The notes beneath the pieces were generated by a model. It was given only the letters and a program-made list of their open reading frames with translations. It ran no database searches and was not told the origin of the DNA. Positions 25,649 to 33,019 of a DNA stretch of 64,000 nt are shown here, piece after piece. The number at the start of each line of letters is the position of its first letter. The first letter of the stretch is position 1. The position numbers were made by a program, and so were the translations under genes. Origin of the DNA: Sediminihaliea albiluteola (GTDB lineage Bacteria > Pseudomonadota > Gammaproteobacteria > Pseudomonadales > Halieaceae); NCBI RefSeq assembly GCF_014077625.1, contig NZ_JACFXU010000013.1, forward strand, positions 124,001-188,000. Reading direction: 5' to 3'.

Positions 25649-27022
25649 TTGTCTAGCAAAAGAGTTGCCATACTTGGTGCCGGGCCCAGTGGCTTGGCGC
25701 AATTAAGAGCTTTTGAAGCGGCTCGTCAGTCCGGTAGGGAAGACCTCCCAGAAATCATTTGTTACGAAAAACAAGCTGACATTGGCGGTATGTGGAATTA
25801 CACATGGCGCACAGGTTTAGATAAAAACGGTGAGCCAGTCCACGGCAGTATGTACCGTTACCTTTGGTCAAACGGCCCCAAAGAGTGCCTAGAGTTCGCC
25901 GATTATTCTTTTGATGAACATTTCGGTCGCGCAATTCCTTCTTATCCGCCTAGGGCAGTACTCAAAGATTACATCATGGGGCGGATAGACCAGCAAGCCA
26001 TTAAAAAATATATACGCTTCGAGTGCCCAGTGCGCTGGGTTGAGTATGACGACGATAGTAAAAAGTTTACCGTCACGGTTACCAACCATAAAACGAACAC
26101 CCAAGAAGTAGAAGAGTTTGATTATGTAGTGGTCGCCACAGGACATTTCTCGACACCTAACATGCCGTTTTTTAAAGGTATCGATAAATTCCCTGGGCGA
26201 GTATTGCATGCCCATGACTTCCGGGACGCTTTGGAGTTTGAAAACAAAGATGTCTTGGTGGTTGGCTCAAGCTACTCTGCTGAAGACATTGCTTCCCAGT
26301 GTTTTAAATACGGCGCCCAATCGATCACCATCAGTTACCGCAGTCAGCCCATTGGCCACACTTGGCCAGAAGGAATGGAAGAGCGTCCCTTAGTTACCCA
26401 CTTTGAAGGCAATATCGCGCATTTTAGTGATGGCAGTACTAAAGGGTTTGACGCTGTCATTATGTGCACCGGCTATCTTTTCCACTTCCCGTTCTTGCCC
26501 GATGAGCTGCGTTTAATTACTGAAAACTGCATGTACCCCAATAATTTGTATAAGGGCGTGCTATTCCAGCCTAATCCGCAATTAATCTATTTGGGTATGC
26601 ACGATCAGTACTACACCTTCAACAAGCTCGATGTTCAGGCTTGGTATGCTCGCGATATTATCCTGGGAGATAAAGTCTTAGCAGATGCGAAAACGCGCCA
26701 AGCTGATATAAAAATCTGGCGGGATCGCCACGACAAACTGGACGGCTCAGATGAGCAAAACATCGACTTCCAAGCGGATTATATCCTCGATTTATTAGCG
26801 CTGATTGACTACCCAGATTTCCCTGTGAGAGAGCAGGCTGAACTGTTCAAGCAGTGGCTGCGTGATAAGCAGGAAAACATCATGGGATACCGGGAAAAAA
26901 CTTATCCCTCTACCATCACTAACACCATGGCGACTGAGTTACCTAAGCCTTGGTTAGAGATTAAGGATGATTCCCTAGAGAGCTTTATGTCCCTGGATTT
27001 TGTGGAAGCTACTGTCGATTGA
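25649..27022 (+). CDS. tmm: Trimethylamine monooxygenase (flavin-containing)
   Basis: 457 aa from TTG 25649. FAD- and NADPH-dependent enzyme oxidising trimethylamine to its N-oxide, and often indole or dimethyl sulfide. Seen: FAD motif GAGPSG (10-15), the FMO identifier F-x-G-R-x2-H-x3-F (FPGRVLHAHDF), the NADPH motif VVGSSYSAEDIA, and segments diagnostic of bacterial Tmm such as MYRYLWSNGPKE and GMWNYTWRTGLD. TTG 25649 has AGAGGAG 6 nt upstream and gives the family N-terminus MSSKRVAILGAGPSG; ATG 25598 would add 17 residues without a ribosome-binding site. No other methylamine genes are visible, so the N-oxide may serve as osmolyte. By eye the gene is more A+T-rich than its neighbours. Confidence 0.9.
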   Translation: MSSKRVAILGAGPSGLAQLRAFEAARQSGREDLPEIICYEKQADIGGMWNYTWRTGLDKNGEPVHGSMYRYLWSNGPKECLEFADYSFDEHFGRAIPSYPPRAVLKDYIMGRIDQQAIKKYIRFECPVRWVEYDDDSKKFTVTVTNHKTNTQEVEEFDYVVVATGHFSTPNMPFFKGIDKFPGRVLHAHDFRDALEFENKDVLVVGSSYSAEDIASQCFKYGAQSITISYRSQPIGHTWPEGMEERPLVTHFEGNIAHFSDGSTKGFDAVIMCTGYLFHFPFLPDELRLITENCMYPNNLYKGVLFQPNPQLIYLGMHDQYYTFNKLDVQAWYARDIILGDKVLADAKTRQADIKIWRDRHDKLDGSDEQNIDFQADYILDLLALIDYPDFPVREQAELFKQWLRDKQENIMGYREKTYPSTITNTMATELPKPWLEIKDDSLESFMSLDFVEATVD

Positions 27023-27030
27023 TGCCTCTT

Positions 27031-27076
27031 GCTCAGCTAAGTGTTTGTCTAGGGGGGCTTAGCTGAGCGTAGTTTT
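27031..27076 (+). terminator. Hairpin after tmm, probable terminator
   Basis: GCTCAGCTAAG (27031-27041) and CTTAGCTGAGC (27058-27068) are perfect 11-bp arms around a 16-nt loop, followed by GTAGTTTTT. It starts 8 nt after the tmm stop. The loop is long and the T-run short. Confidence 0.6.
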
Positions 27077-27179
27077 TGCGTGGGCTTAAGCTGAGTACTT
27101 AATAGAGCGCGGAGTTCTACCTTGGCGGCAAAGGTGGCGCGTTAGGCAAATAAGCTTGCTGGCTTGTTGATTCCGGTTC

Positions 27180-27611
27180 CTAGGCTTTGCGGCCAGCTCG
27201 CTGTCGCTGCCACTCGAAAATACCCATACCGGCCGCCATTGATATGACAAAGACCAGGGCTTTTGCTTGGCCAGCTCCCAGAGCAACTATTGCCGGGCCT
27301 GGACAAAAGCCCGCTAAACCCCAACCGACCCCAAAGCCCAGACTGCCAATAATCAGTGCTGGGTCGATTTGGGTCGCCGTGGGTAGGCGCATAGGTTCTC
27401 CTAGCAAGCTGGTTTTTCGGCGGCCGGCCAGGGCAAAGGCAAACACCCCTACAGCGACCGCGCCTGCCATAACTAAGCCCAGGCTGGGGTCCCAGTCGCC
27501 GGTGATGTCGAGAAAGGCCAAGACTTTTTGTGGGTTCACCATGCCAGAGAGAATAATGCCAATGCTAAAAATTACCCCGACGATCAAAGCAGAAATATAG
27601 CGGTTTTTCAT
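27180..27611 (-). CDS. DUF6691 / YeeE-YedE half transporter, second subunit
   Basis: 143-aa membrane protein with four or five helices, the second half of a split YeeE/YedE (TsuA/PmpB-like) sulfur-compound transporter. The conserved cysteine motif GLAGFCPGPAIVALG is present (about residue 101-115). ATG 27611 lies one base after the stop of the upstream partner and its GGAG ribosome-binding site is inside that gene, so the pair is translationally coupled. Such pairs are linked to uptake of thiosulfate or persulfide; no sulfur enzyme lies adjacent. Confidence 0.88.
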   Translation of the reverse strand: MKNRYISALIVGVIFSIGIILSGMVNPQKVLAFLDITGDWDPSLGLVMAGAVAVGVFAFALAGRRKTSLLGEPMRLPTATQIDPALIIGSLGFGVGWGLAGFCPGPAIVALGAGQAKALVFVISMAAGMGIFEWQRQRAGRKA

Positions 27612-27612
27612 T

Positions 27613-28047
27613 TTAGACTCCTATCAGGTGGCGCATGGCCCAAACCGTAATAAAGCCAGTGGCCATAAAGCAGGCAGTGGCTAAGAGTGAGCGAGGCGAG
27701 AAACGTGAAACGCCGCATACCCCGTGGCCACTAGTGCAGCCAGAGCCTAGGCGCGTACTGTAGCCAACGAGGAGGCCCGCTAGGATAATCATTGGGTAGC
27801 CAGCGTCGATCCGAATGGCTGGCAGTCGGCCAAACATCTGCCATAGGAAAGGTGTTAACAGCAAGCCGCCGATAAAGGCAACACGCCATAATACATCGCC
27901 ATCAGCAGGGCGTAGCAGTCCTCCCATAATGCCGCTGATGCCAGCCACGCGACCGTTCAATAAAATAAATAGTGCCGCGGCCAGCCCTATTAACACACCG
28001 CCAGCCAAAGCCGACCAAGGCGTGAAGGCTATCCAGTCAATGTTCAT
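27613..28047 (-). CDS. YeeE/YedE family half transporter, first subunit
   Basis: 144-aa membrane protein with four or five helices. The diagnostic double-cysteine loop [17 protein letters not shown] (about 102-118) is intact; in YeeE-type thiosulfate transporters such cysteines handle the sulfur substrate. ATG 28047 starts a two-gene operon with the DUF6691 partner one base downstream. The gene is divergent from the QEGLA-motif metalloprotease gene. Confidence 0.9.
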   Translation of the reverse strand: MNIDWIAFTPWSALAGGVLIGLAAALFILLNGRVAGISGIMGGLLRPADGDVLWRVAFIGGLLLTPFLWQMFGRLPAIRIDAGYPMIILAGLLVGYSTRLGSGCTSGHGVCGVSRFSPRSLLATACFMATGFITVWAMRHLIGV

Positions 28048-28255
28048 CTTATGTGCTCCTAATGCTCAGGTTGAGGCCTAGCGAGGCCAGTGAAAAGCTG
28101 TGGCGCTGATTTAGCGCTTTACTAGGTATTTGTACCCTAAAAAAGCGATAAATACAGCAGCTCACTGCGCTCTATACTGTAGTTTTGCAAGTTGCTGTCG
28201 CGGCCTTCATGCTGTGCTGACAATCAATACTCTTTAGATACAGGTGAACTGGTCC

Positions 28256-29533
28256 ATGGCAGTAGCTTCTCGGGAGCTTGAACATTTAGCGCGCTGTGAT
28301 GCGCAACTGGTCGATATTGTTAAAGATATTAAATTACTCAGTAGCTTGAGCTGGCCGCGAGAAGCGCGGGAGAGATTTTTAGCAGCCTGGGGGCGAGGTC
28401 AACCGCGCCTGCCTCAAGTGAGCTATGAAACACCTTCCCAGGCGGCGACAATTGCTCAGCTTGAGACATTAAAATCTCGTTTAGACAGTACCCATCCCAT
28501 CGCGCGTTACCTGCGCTCGACGGCTCAGTCTTACCTGACAGCTGCGCGACTTTTGGAGTCGCTGGGTACACCTGAGATGACTGCCCACGCTATTGCACTG
28601 TATGGCAAACCGGGTGACTCTTTGGCGGGGGGGAAGGTAAATAATATTGATGCCGCCCAGCATTTTATTGCAGTGACCCGCGATTATGATCGAGTGCAGG
28701 GGATTCATGAGGCAGATTACAGTTTGTCTGCTGAAACACTACAAAAAGAGCTGTCATCGCGGATCACGCCATTTTTTGATCGGCACCAGGTGTCTGTGGT
28801 CATTGACCATGACTTGGCCTCCAAAGCAGCTGCTGGCGCTACCCGAATCCGCTTGCGCGGTGGGACAAGCTTTTCAGAGTACGATTTAAATCAATTATTG
28901 GAGCACGAAGCTTTTGTACACAGCCTGACTGCCCTTAATGGCCGAGAACAGCAGCATTTTAAAAGTTTTGGTTTGGGTGCGCCTCGTACCACAGCGACGC
29001 AAGAGGGCTTGGCAACATTTGCCGAGTTGGTTACTGGGGCGGTCGATATTAGCCGTATGCAGCGAATTGCCCTGCGCATTATTGGTATCGACAAAGCACT
29101 CAACGGCGCAGACTTTATTGAGGTGTTCCGTTTCTTTCTGGAGGCGGGGCAGACAGAAGTTGAGAGTTTTAACTCGTCGATGCGGGTATTTCGCGGTGCC
29201 CCTTTAAGCGGTGGGCACGCCTTTACTAAGGATACGGTGTACCTCCATGGTTTGATGGAGATACACACCTTTTTCCGCTGGGCACTACAACACCAAAAAC
29301 TAACACTCTGCCGCTATCTCTTTGCTGGGCGTATGACAGTCAACGATGTGATTCGCTTAGCACCCTATTTCGATGAGGCTGTCATCACGCCGCCTTATTA
29401 CCTGCCGCCGTGGATGAAAAAAACCAATGGTTTGGCGGCTTACCTAGCATTTTCAGTATTCGCCAACCGTATCCCCATTGAGGAGTTGGGCGAGGACTAT
29501 GGCTTTGATGATGTGGCAGTTTTGGGTGGCTAG
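28256..29533 (+). CDS. MATCAP-like (DUF1704) metalloprotease family protein with QEGLA motif
   Basis: 425 aa. Family known in databases as flavohemoglobin expression-modulating QEGLA motif protein and related to eukaryotic tyrosine carboxypeptidases (MATCAP). Zinc motif HEAFVH (H-E-x3-H) is at 217-222 and TQEGLATFAEL at about 248, supplying the third ligand or catalytic glutamate by family knowledge. No signal peptide, so it should be cytoplasmic. ATG 28256 is preferred to GTG 28244, four codons upstream; AGGTGA lies about 8 nt before the ATG. The bacterial substrate is unknown. It converges on the HIT-family gene. Confidence 0.82.
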   Translation: MAVASRELEHLARCDAQLVDIVKDIKLLSSLSWPREARERFLAAWGRGQPRLPQVSYETPSQAATIAQLETLKSRLDSTHPIARYLRSTAQSYLTAARLLESLGTPEMTAHAIALYGKPGDSLAGGKVNNIDAAQHFIAVTRDYDRVQGIHEADYSLSAETLQKELSSRITPFFDRHQVSVVIDHDLASKAAAGATRIRLRGGTSFSEYDLNQLLEHEAFVHSLTALNGREQQHFKSFGLGAPRTTATQEGLATFAELVTGAVDISRMQRIALRIIGIDKALNGADFIEVFRFFLEAGQTEVESFNSSMRVFRGAPLSGGHAFTKDTVYLHGLMEIHTFFRWALQHQKLTLCRYLFAGRMTVNDVIRLAPYFDEAVITPPYYLPPWMKKTNGLAAYLAFSVFANRIPIEELGEDYGFDDVAVLGG

Positions 29534-29543
29534 CAGCGCGCAG

Positions 29544-29567
29544 ACCAAGCCCTCGAGAGAGCTTGGT
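29544..29567. repeat. Hairpin between convergent genes
   Basis: ACCAAGC (29544-29550) and GCTTGGT (29561-29567) pair across a 10-nt loop, between the stops of the metalloprotease and HIT genes. No T-run on either side; weak bidirectional terminator at best. Confidence 0.4.
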
Positions 29568-29576
29568 TGCTGTTAG

Positions 29577-29996
29577 CTAGCGCAAACCGCAGTCTGCTTT
29601 CAGCGAGTCACGTAACTCCAGCAGCTCCTCATCTTCCCAGTCTTTTCCTGGGGGCAGGTTGCCCCATACTGGCTGCGGCCAGCAGGCGTCACCTTCACGT
29701 CGCCCTAAAAGGTGCAGGTGCATTTGTGGCACCTGGTTACCCAGTCCGGCGAAGTTAACCTTAGGGTAGTGCAGCTGCTGCTTTACAAATTGTGATAAGG
29801 CACGGCAATCGGCCATGACCTGATGTAGCGTGGCTGCGGGTAGATCCAGCAGGTCATTGCAGTTAGTTTCTGGCACTAAGATAAACCAGTGTAGCAGCGA
29901 GTTACGCGATAACAGCAGGGTGCCGGAGTCGAGACGGCCCAGTACATGGCAGTCACTGAGCAGTTGCGGATGGATAGACTGGTTGGGGGTACTCAC
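29577..29996 (-). CDS. HIT-family protein
   Basis: 139-aa histidine-triad protein. The motif appears as QMHLHLLGRREGD (about residue 90-102), with H-x-H retained and the third His position substituted, as in a bacterial HIT subgroup. It would hydrolyse a nucleotide-phosphoryl bond. Start GTG 29996 has AGGAG 5 nt upstream; the in-frame GTG at 30032 has none. Upstream, TGTAC-N5-GTACA (30036-30050) and AGCTCT-AG-AGAGCT (30063-30076) are short inverted repeats of unknown meaning. Confidence 0.82.
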   Translation of the reverse strand: MSTPNQSIHPQLLSDCHVLGRLDSGTLLLSRNSLLHWFILVPETNCNDLLDLPAATLHQVMADCRALSQFVKQQLHYPKVNFAGLGNQVPQMHLHLLGRREGDACWPQPVWGNLPPGKDWEDEELLELRDSLKADCGLR

Positions 29997-30346
29997 AGTG
30001 GCTCCTAAAATAACGGCTTGAGTTAAGTGCACTAGTGTACCTGCAGTACAAGCAGGAGGTTAGCTCTAGAGAGCTGATTGATGCTAGCACTGTAATTCAC
30101 ATTGGCTGTTGAGCGCTGTGTTTAGCCTGAAGGATTTAGCTCTGGCATAAGGCAGCAGTCACCACTCATTGCCTGGGAGGAGAGAGCTTGGCTCTTAGGT
30201 CGCCTTTTAGGGGTGCTTTACTAGTGCCGCCTGCCTGTGTAGTCTTAATACTATCCGTACCCTGTGTGAGTCGTATAAGGGTACTGAAACATGCTATCGT
30301 TAGATGCAGACTTGAAAACACACAAAGAAAGAAATGGGGATACCTT
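29997..30346. other. 350-bp intergenic region without a clear gene
   Basis: Divergent region between the HIT gene and the repeat lipoprotein gene. It holds two small inverted repeats near the HIT start. The upstream open frame continuous with the lipoprotein (from 30188) lacks a signal peptide and is not considered coding. Confidence 0.5.
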
Positions 30347-30784
30347 ATGAAATTACCGCAAATAGCCACAGCAGTATTCGCAGCAGCTGTCGTACTGACG
30401 ACTCCAGCTTGCAGCAAGGATGATGTCGAAAAGACTAAGAGCTCTGTTTCAGAAGCGGCCGAAACCGTAAAGCAGAAAAGTAGCGAAGCTGTTGATGCCA
30501 CCGGTGATGCGCTTGAAGGTGCTGGTGACACTGTATCAGATAAGTGGAACGACACTAAAGACGCCGCAGCTGATATGGCTGACGAAACTGGCGATGCTCT
30601 CAGAGGTGCCGGTGACGCTGTATCGGACAAGTGGAGCGATGCCAAAGACGCCATGGGCGACCTGAAAGATGACGCTGGTGACAAGCTTGAAGATGCCGGT
30701 GACGCTGTAGGGGATGCGGCAGATGATGCAGCTGACGCGACTAAAGATGCTGCTGAAAAAGCCAAGGCCAAGCTGAACAACTAA
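30347..30784 (+). CDS. Repeat-rich Asp/Ala/Lys lipoprotein, late-embryogenesis/YtxH-like
   Basis: 145 aa. A lipoprotein signal peptide (MKLPQIATAVFAAAVVL, then TTPAC with Cys at about 24) is followed by a highly charged helical region built of imperfect repeats: GDALEGAGDTVSDKWNDTKD, GDALRGAGDAVSDKWSDAKD and GDKLEDAGDAVGDAADDAAD. Such 11-mer or 22-mer amphipathic repeats occur in stress-related LEA-like, YtxH and CsbD-neighbour proteins and may lie on membranes; function is unknown. ATG 30347 has GGGGA 6 nt upstream and gives the signal peptide. A good terminator follows, so it is a single-gene unit. Confidence 0.8.
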   Translation: MKLPQIATAVFAAAVVLTTPACSKDDVEKTKSSVSEAAETVKQKSSEAVDATGDALEGAGDTVSDKWNDTKDAAADMADETGDALRGAGDAVSDKWSDAKDAMGDLKDDAGDKLEDAGDAVGDAADDAADATKDAAEKAKAKLNN

Positions 30785-30816
30785 GGCTTTGTAGAGCAAC
30801 ACAAGAAGTAGCAAGG

Positions 30817-30847
30817 GCCGGGGTGTTTTAACACTCCGGCTTTTTTT
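30817..30847 (+). terminator. Rho-independent terminator after the lipoprotein gene
   Basis: Stem GCCGGGGTGT with ACACTCCGGC (one G-U pair), 4-nt loop, followed by TTTTTTT (30841-30847). It lies 33 nt past the stop at 30784. Confidence 0.9.
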
Positions 30848-30852
30848 GTACT

Positions 30853-31923
30853 TTACTCTGCCGGTGGCTGGGCTGCTTCTGTAGTGCCTAGGCCCATTTC
30901 CTTTGCTTTGCGTTTGGCAATACGTCTAGCTAAACGCTGTAAGTCGACGGTACTGTCTAGCTCGTCGACAATCTCCATGCCCAGTAGGGTTTCAAAGATA
31001 TCTTCCATGGTGATGACGCCATCTACGCCACCGTATTCGTCTACCACCAACATCATGTGAGTGCTCTGTTCCAGCATCACCTCAAAAGCGCGCAATAGGT
31101 CGATAGCCCCAATTAGGGCCGGCAGTGGGCGACGGTATTGCTGCAGCGTCTTGTCTCTCTCGCCACGGACCTGGGCTGAGATTAAATCAGATCGTAGAAC
31201 AAATCCGGTCACTTGGTCCTGATTGGCACCATAAACAGGTATGCGCGAGAAAGGTTCGTCTTCACAATCGCTAAAATAGCTGGCTACCTTAAGGTCCTCT
31301 GGCAGCGAAAAAAGTACTGGCCGCGGTGTCATGACATCTTTGACCCGCATATCGCGCAGCAGTAAGAGGTTGCGCAAAATGCGCGACTCATTGTTTTGCA
31401 GTTCGCCTTCCATTTCACCCAATTCGGCCATAACCGAAAACTCCTCGCGGCTGAGCCCGCGCAGAGGCTGACCTTTGGACAGGAGTCGAGTTAGTCCATT
31501 GGACATCATGACAAAGGGGTAGAGGAGAATAATCATCCAGTGCAGCATAAAAGACACTGGCGAAGCTAGCTTGCGCCAATAAAAAGCACCGAGGGTTTTA
31601 GGGATAATCTCCGAGAACACTAAGACTAAAAAGGTCAGTACCGCCGAGAAAACGCCGAGTAGATGGCTGCCAAACACGACACTGGCCTGGGCACCTGCGC
31701 CTGCAGCTCCGACGGTATGGGCGATGGTATTTAGTGTCAAAATAGCCGCCAGTGGGCGGTCGACATCTTGCTTGAGGCGTTTTAGGCGGGCTCCCGCAGG
31801 GTTGCCCTCCTGCTCTAGCAGGTGGGCGTAGGCGGTACTTATGCTTAGCAGCACGGCTTCTGCAACTGAACACAAAAAGGAGACGCCTAAAGCTAGACTG
31901 ACATACAAAATTAATAAGGACAT
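30853..31923 (-). CDS. CNNM/CorC-type membrane protein (DUF21 plus CBS pair)
   Basis: 356 aa. N-terminal DUF21 membrane domain (about 1-165) with SVAEAVLLSIS and FSEIIPKTLGAFY, then a CBS pair (about 200-320: VKDVMTPRPVLFSLPED and VVDEYGGVDGVITMEDIFE). The C-terminal CorC transporter-associated domain of longer relatives is missing; a short basic tail ends the protein. Family members are linked to Mg2+/Co2+ efflux. ATG 31923 places the first helix at the N-terminus; the frame extends upstream 21 codons without support. It converges on the lipoprotein terminator and is divergent from the small exported protein gene at 32032. Confidence 0.87.
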   Translation of the reverse strand: MSLLILYVSLALGVSFLCSVAEAVLLSISTAYAHLLEQEGNPAGARLKRLKQDVDRPLAAILTLNTIAHTVGAAGAGAQASVVFGSHLLGVFSAVLTFLVLVFSEIIPKTLGAFYWRKLASPVSFMLHWMIILLYPFVMMSNGLTRLLSKGQPLRGLSREEFSVMAELGEMEGELQNNESRILRNLLLLRDMRVKDVMTPRPVLFSLPEDLKVASYFSDCEDEPFSRIPVYGANQDQVTGFVLRSDLISAQVRGERDKTLQQYRRPLPALIGAIDLLRAFEVMLEQSTHMMLVVDEYGGVDGVITMEDIFETLLGMEIVDELDSTVDLQRLARRIAKRKAKEMGLGTTEAAQPPAE

Positions 31924-32031
31924 CGGGCTATTGTATACATCCTCAAGTCGGGCTGTAAGACTATAAAGGGCACACAGTGATGGCAATCTGCGTTACCATA
32001 CTAAGGTCACTCAAATCTATGAGGGAGTATT

Positions 32032-32448
32032 GTGGACAATTTGCGCAATAAGCTAGGGATAGCAGCCTTATCACTGCTATTAGGTAGTGCCTGGTCATGG
32101 GCACAGCCTTTGGCTCACCAGTCAGATTGGATGGAGCTGGTTAAGGGCTATAAGGGTAAGCAGCTGGGGGCGGAATTACGCGATATCCAAGCAGAGGATG
32201 CCTTTGGTAGACAGGCGATCACCATTGCGATACCTAAATCAGCCATTGCTCACCCCGACACCATGGAAGAAGTGCGAGTAATAGGGCGACGCCCTGAAGC
32301 CATTGAGTTTGAGTTCCCTCTGGAGTTTAGCTATGAATGGGTAGCAGACTATGACAATGACTACTACGGCTTAGTGCTTCATTTGGGTAAAGATGCTCGT
32401 ATTCCATTTCGTCTCTATATGGAATCGAGAACGGGCTTTACTAATTAG
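32032..32448 (+). CDS. Small exported protein of unknown family with TonB-box-like motif
   Basis: 138 aa. Signal peptide of about 24 residues (ALSLLLGSAWSWAQ), so probably periplasmic. The rest is not recognised. The middle reads TMEEVRVIGRRPEAIEFEF (about 77-95), close to the TonB-box stretch EEVxVTGxR seen in the receptors of this window. The C-terminal half is acidic and aromatic (SYEWVADYDNDYYGLVL). GTG 32032 has GGGAG 6 nt upstream. It is followed by the tRNA-Arg gene after 133 nt. Confidence 0.65.
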   Translation: MDNLRNKLGIAALSLLLGSAWSWAQPLAHQSDWMELVKGYKGKQLGAELRDIQAEDAFGRQAITIAIPKSAIAHPDTMEEVRVIGRRPEAIEFEFPLEFSYEWVADYDNDYYGLVLHLGKDARIPFRLYMESRTGFTN

Positions 32449-32581
32449 CAGGTCTAGTTTGCTCGCTTAAAGGCTCGCAATACCTGGCCATTTAAGGAGC
32501 GATAGAAATAAATCGCATTTTTAGTTGTAGAACGCTTGACTCCGTAAGGTCGCATAATTATAGTACGCCACCTCAAACAAC

Positions 32582-32658
32582 GCGCCTGTAGCTCAGCTGG
32601 ATAGAGTACCTGGCTACGAACCAGGCGGTCGCACGTTCGAATCGTGCCAGGCGCGCCA
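32582..32658 (+). tRNA. tRNA-Arg (anticodon ACG)
   Basis: 77 nt with encoded CCA. Acceptor stem GCGCCTG pairs with CAGGCGC, the D-loop is GCTCAGCTGGATAGAGT, the anticodon loop is CTACGAA with anticodon ACG (reading CGN after editing of the first base), and the T-loop is TTCGAAT. A terminator follows 25 nt later. Confidence 0.97.
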
Positions 32659-32683
32659 TATCACACTGTTAAATCAGTGACTC

Positions 32684-32712
32684 AAAAGCCCTCCACAGTG
32701 AGGGCTTTTTTG
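32684..32712 (+). terminator. Rho-independent terminator after tRNA-Arg
   Basis: AAAAGCCCTC (32684-32693) pairs with GAGGGCTTTT (32700-32709), 6-nt loop, ending in a T-run. Confidence 0.9.
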
Positions 32713-32899
32713 TGCCACTTAATATCAGTGGCACTGCTACTTGAGCCCCATCCCCAGATATTATCTCCATGCGTCCTCGCTAGAACTGTGGGCTCTACAC
32801 ACTTATCGCGGTCCTGGCAGTCTGATAATGCAGGTATCAAGCATCAGTTATGCGCTAAAACCCTCACAAGGTCGGAGTTAAATGGCGTATCCGCAGTTC

Positions 32900-32955
32900 G
32901 TTCAGCTTAGGTTCAGCTAGAGTTCAGCTCAGGTTCAGTAGGCCTCAGTTACAGT
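32900..32955 (+). promoter_or_regulatory. Four GTTCAG direct repeats (PhoP-box-like) and -10 element of the oprH promoter
   Basis: GTTCAG occurs at 32900, 32911, 32922 and 32933, exactly one helical turn (11 bp) apart, with 5-nt spacers. This is the format of PhoP boxes (two direct hexamer-like repeats separated by 5 nt) but doubled. TACAGT at 32950-32955 lies 11 nt after the last repeat and fits a -10 hexamer with the last box replacing the -35, the usual layout of PhoP-activated promoters. The oprH ATG is 64 nt further on. Confidence 0.85.
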
Positions 32956-33019
32956 GATTGTGAGTTTGGCGCGGGATAGCTACCGCGCTTACCACCAACT
33001 GATAATGGAGAGCTATTTA

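Noticed and set aside
30188-30346. Upstream in-frame extension of the repeat lipoprotein gene (53 codons)
   Set aside because: It would bury the lipoprotein signal peptide in the middle of the protein and has no ribosome-binding site; ATG 30347 has both.
32644-32910. Open frame of 88 codons starting inside the tRNA-Arg gene
   Set aside because: It begins in the tRNA T-arm, runs over the terminator and into the PhoP-box repeats, and shows no protein family.
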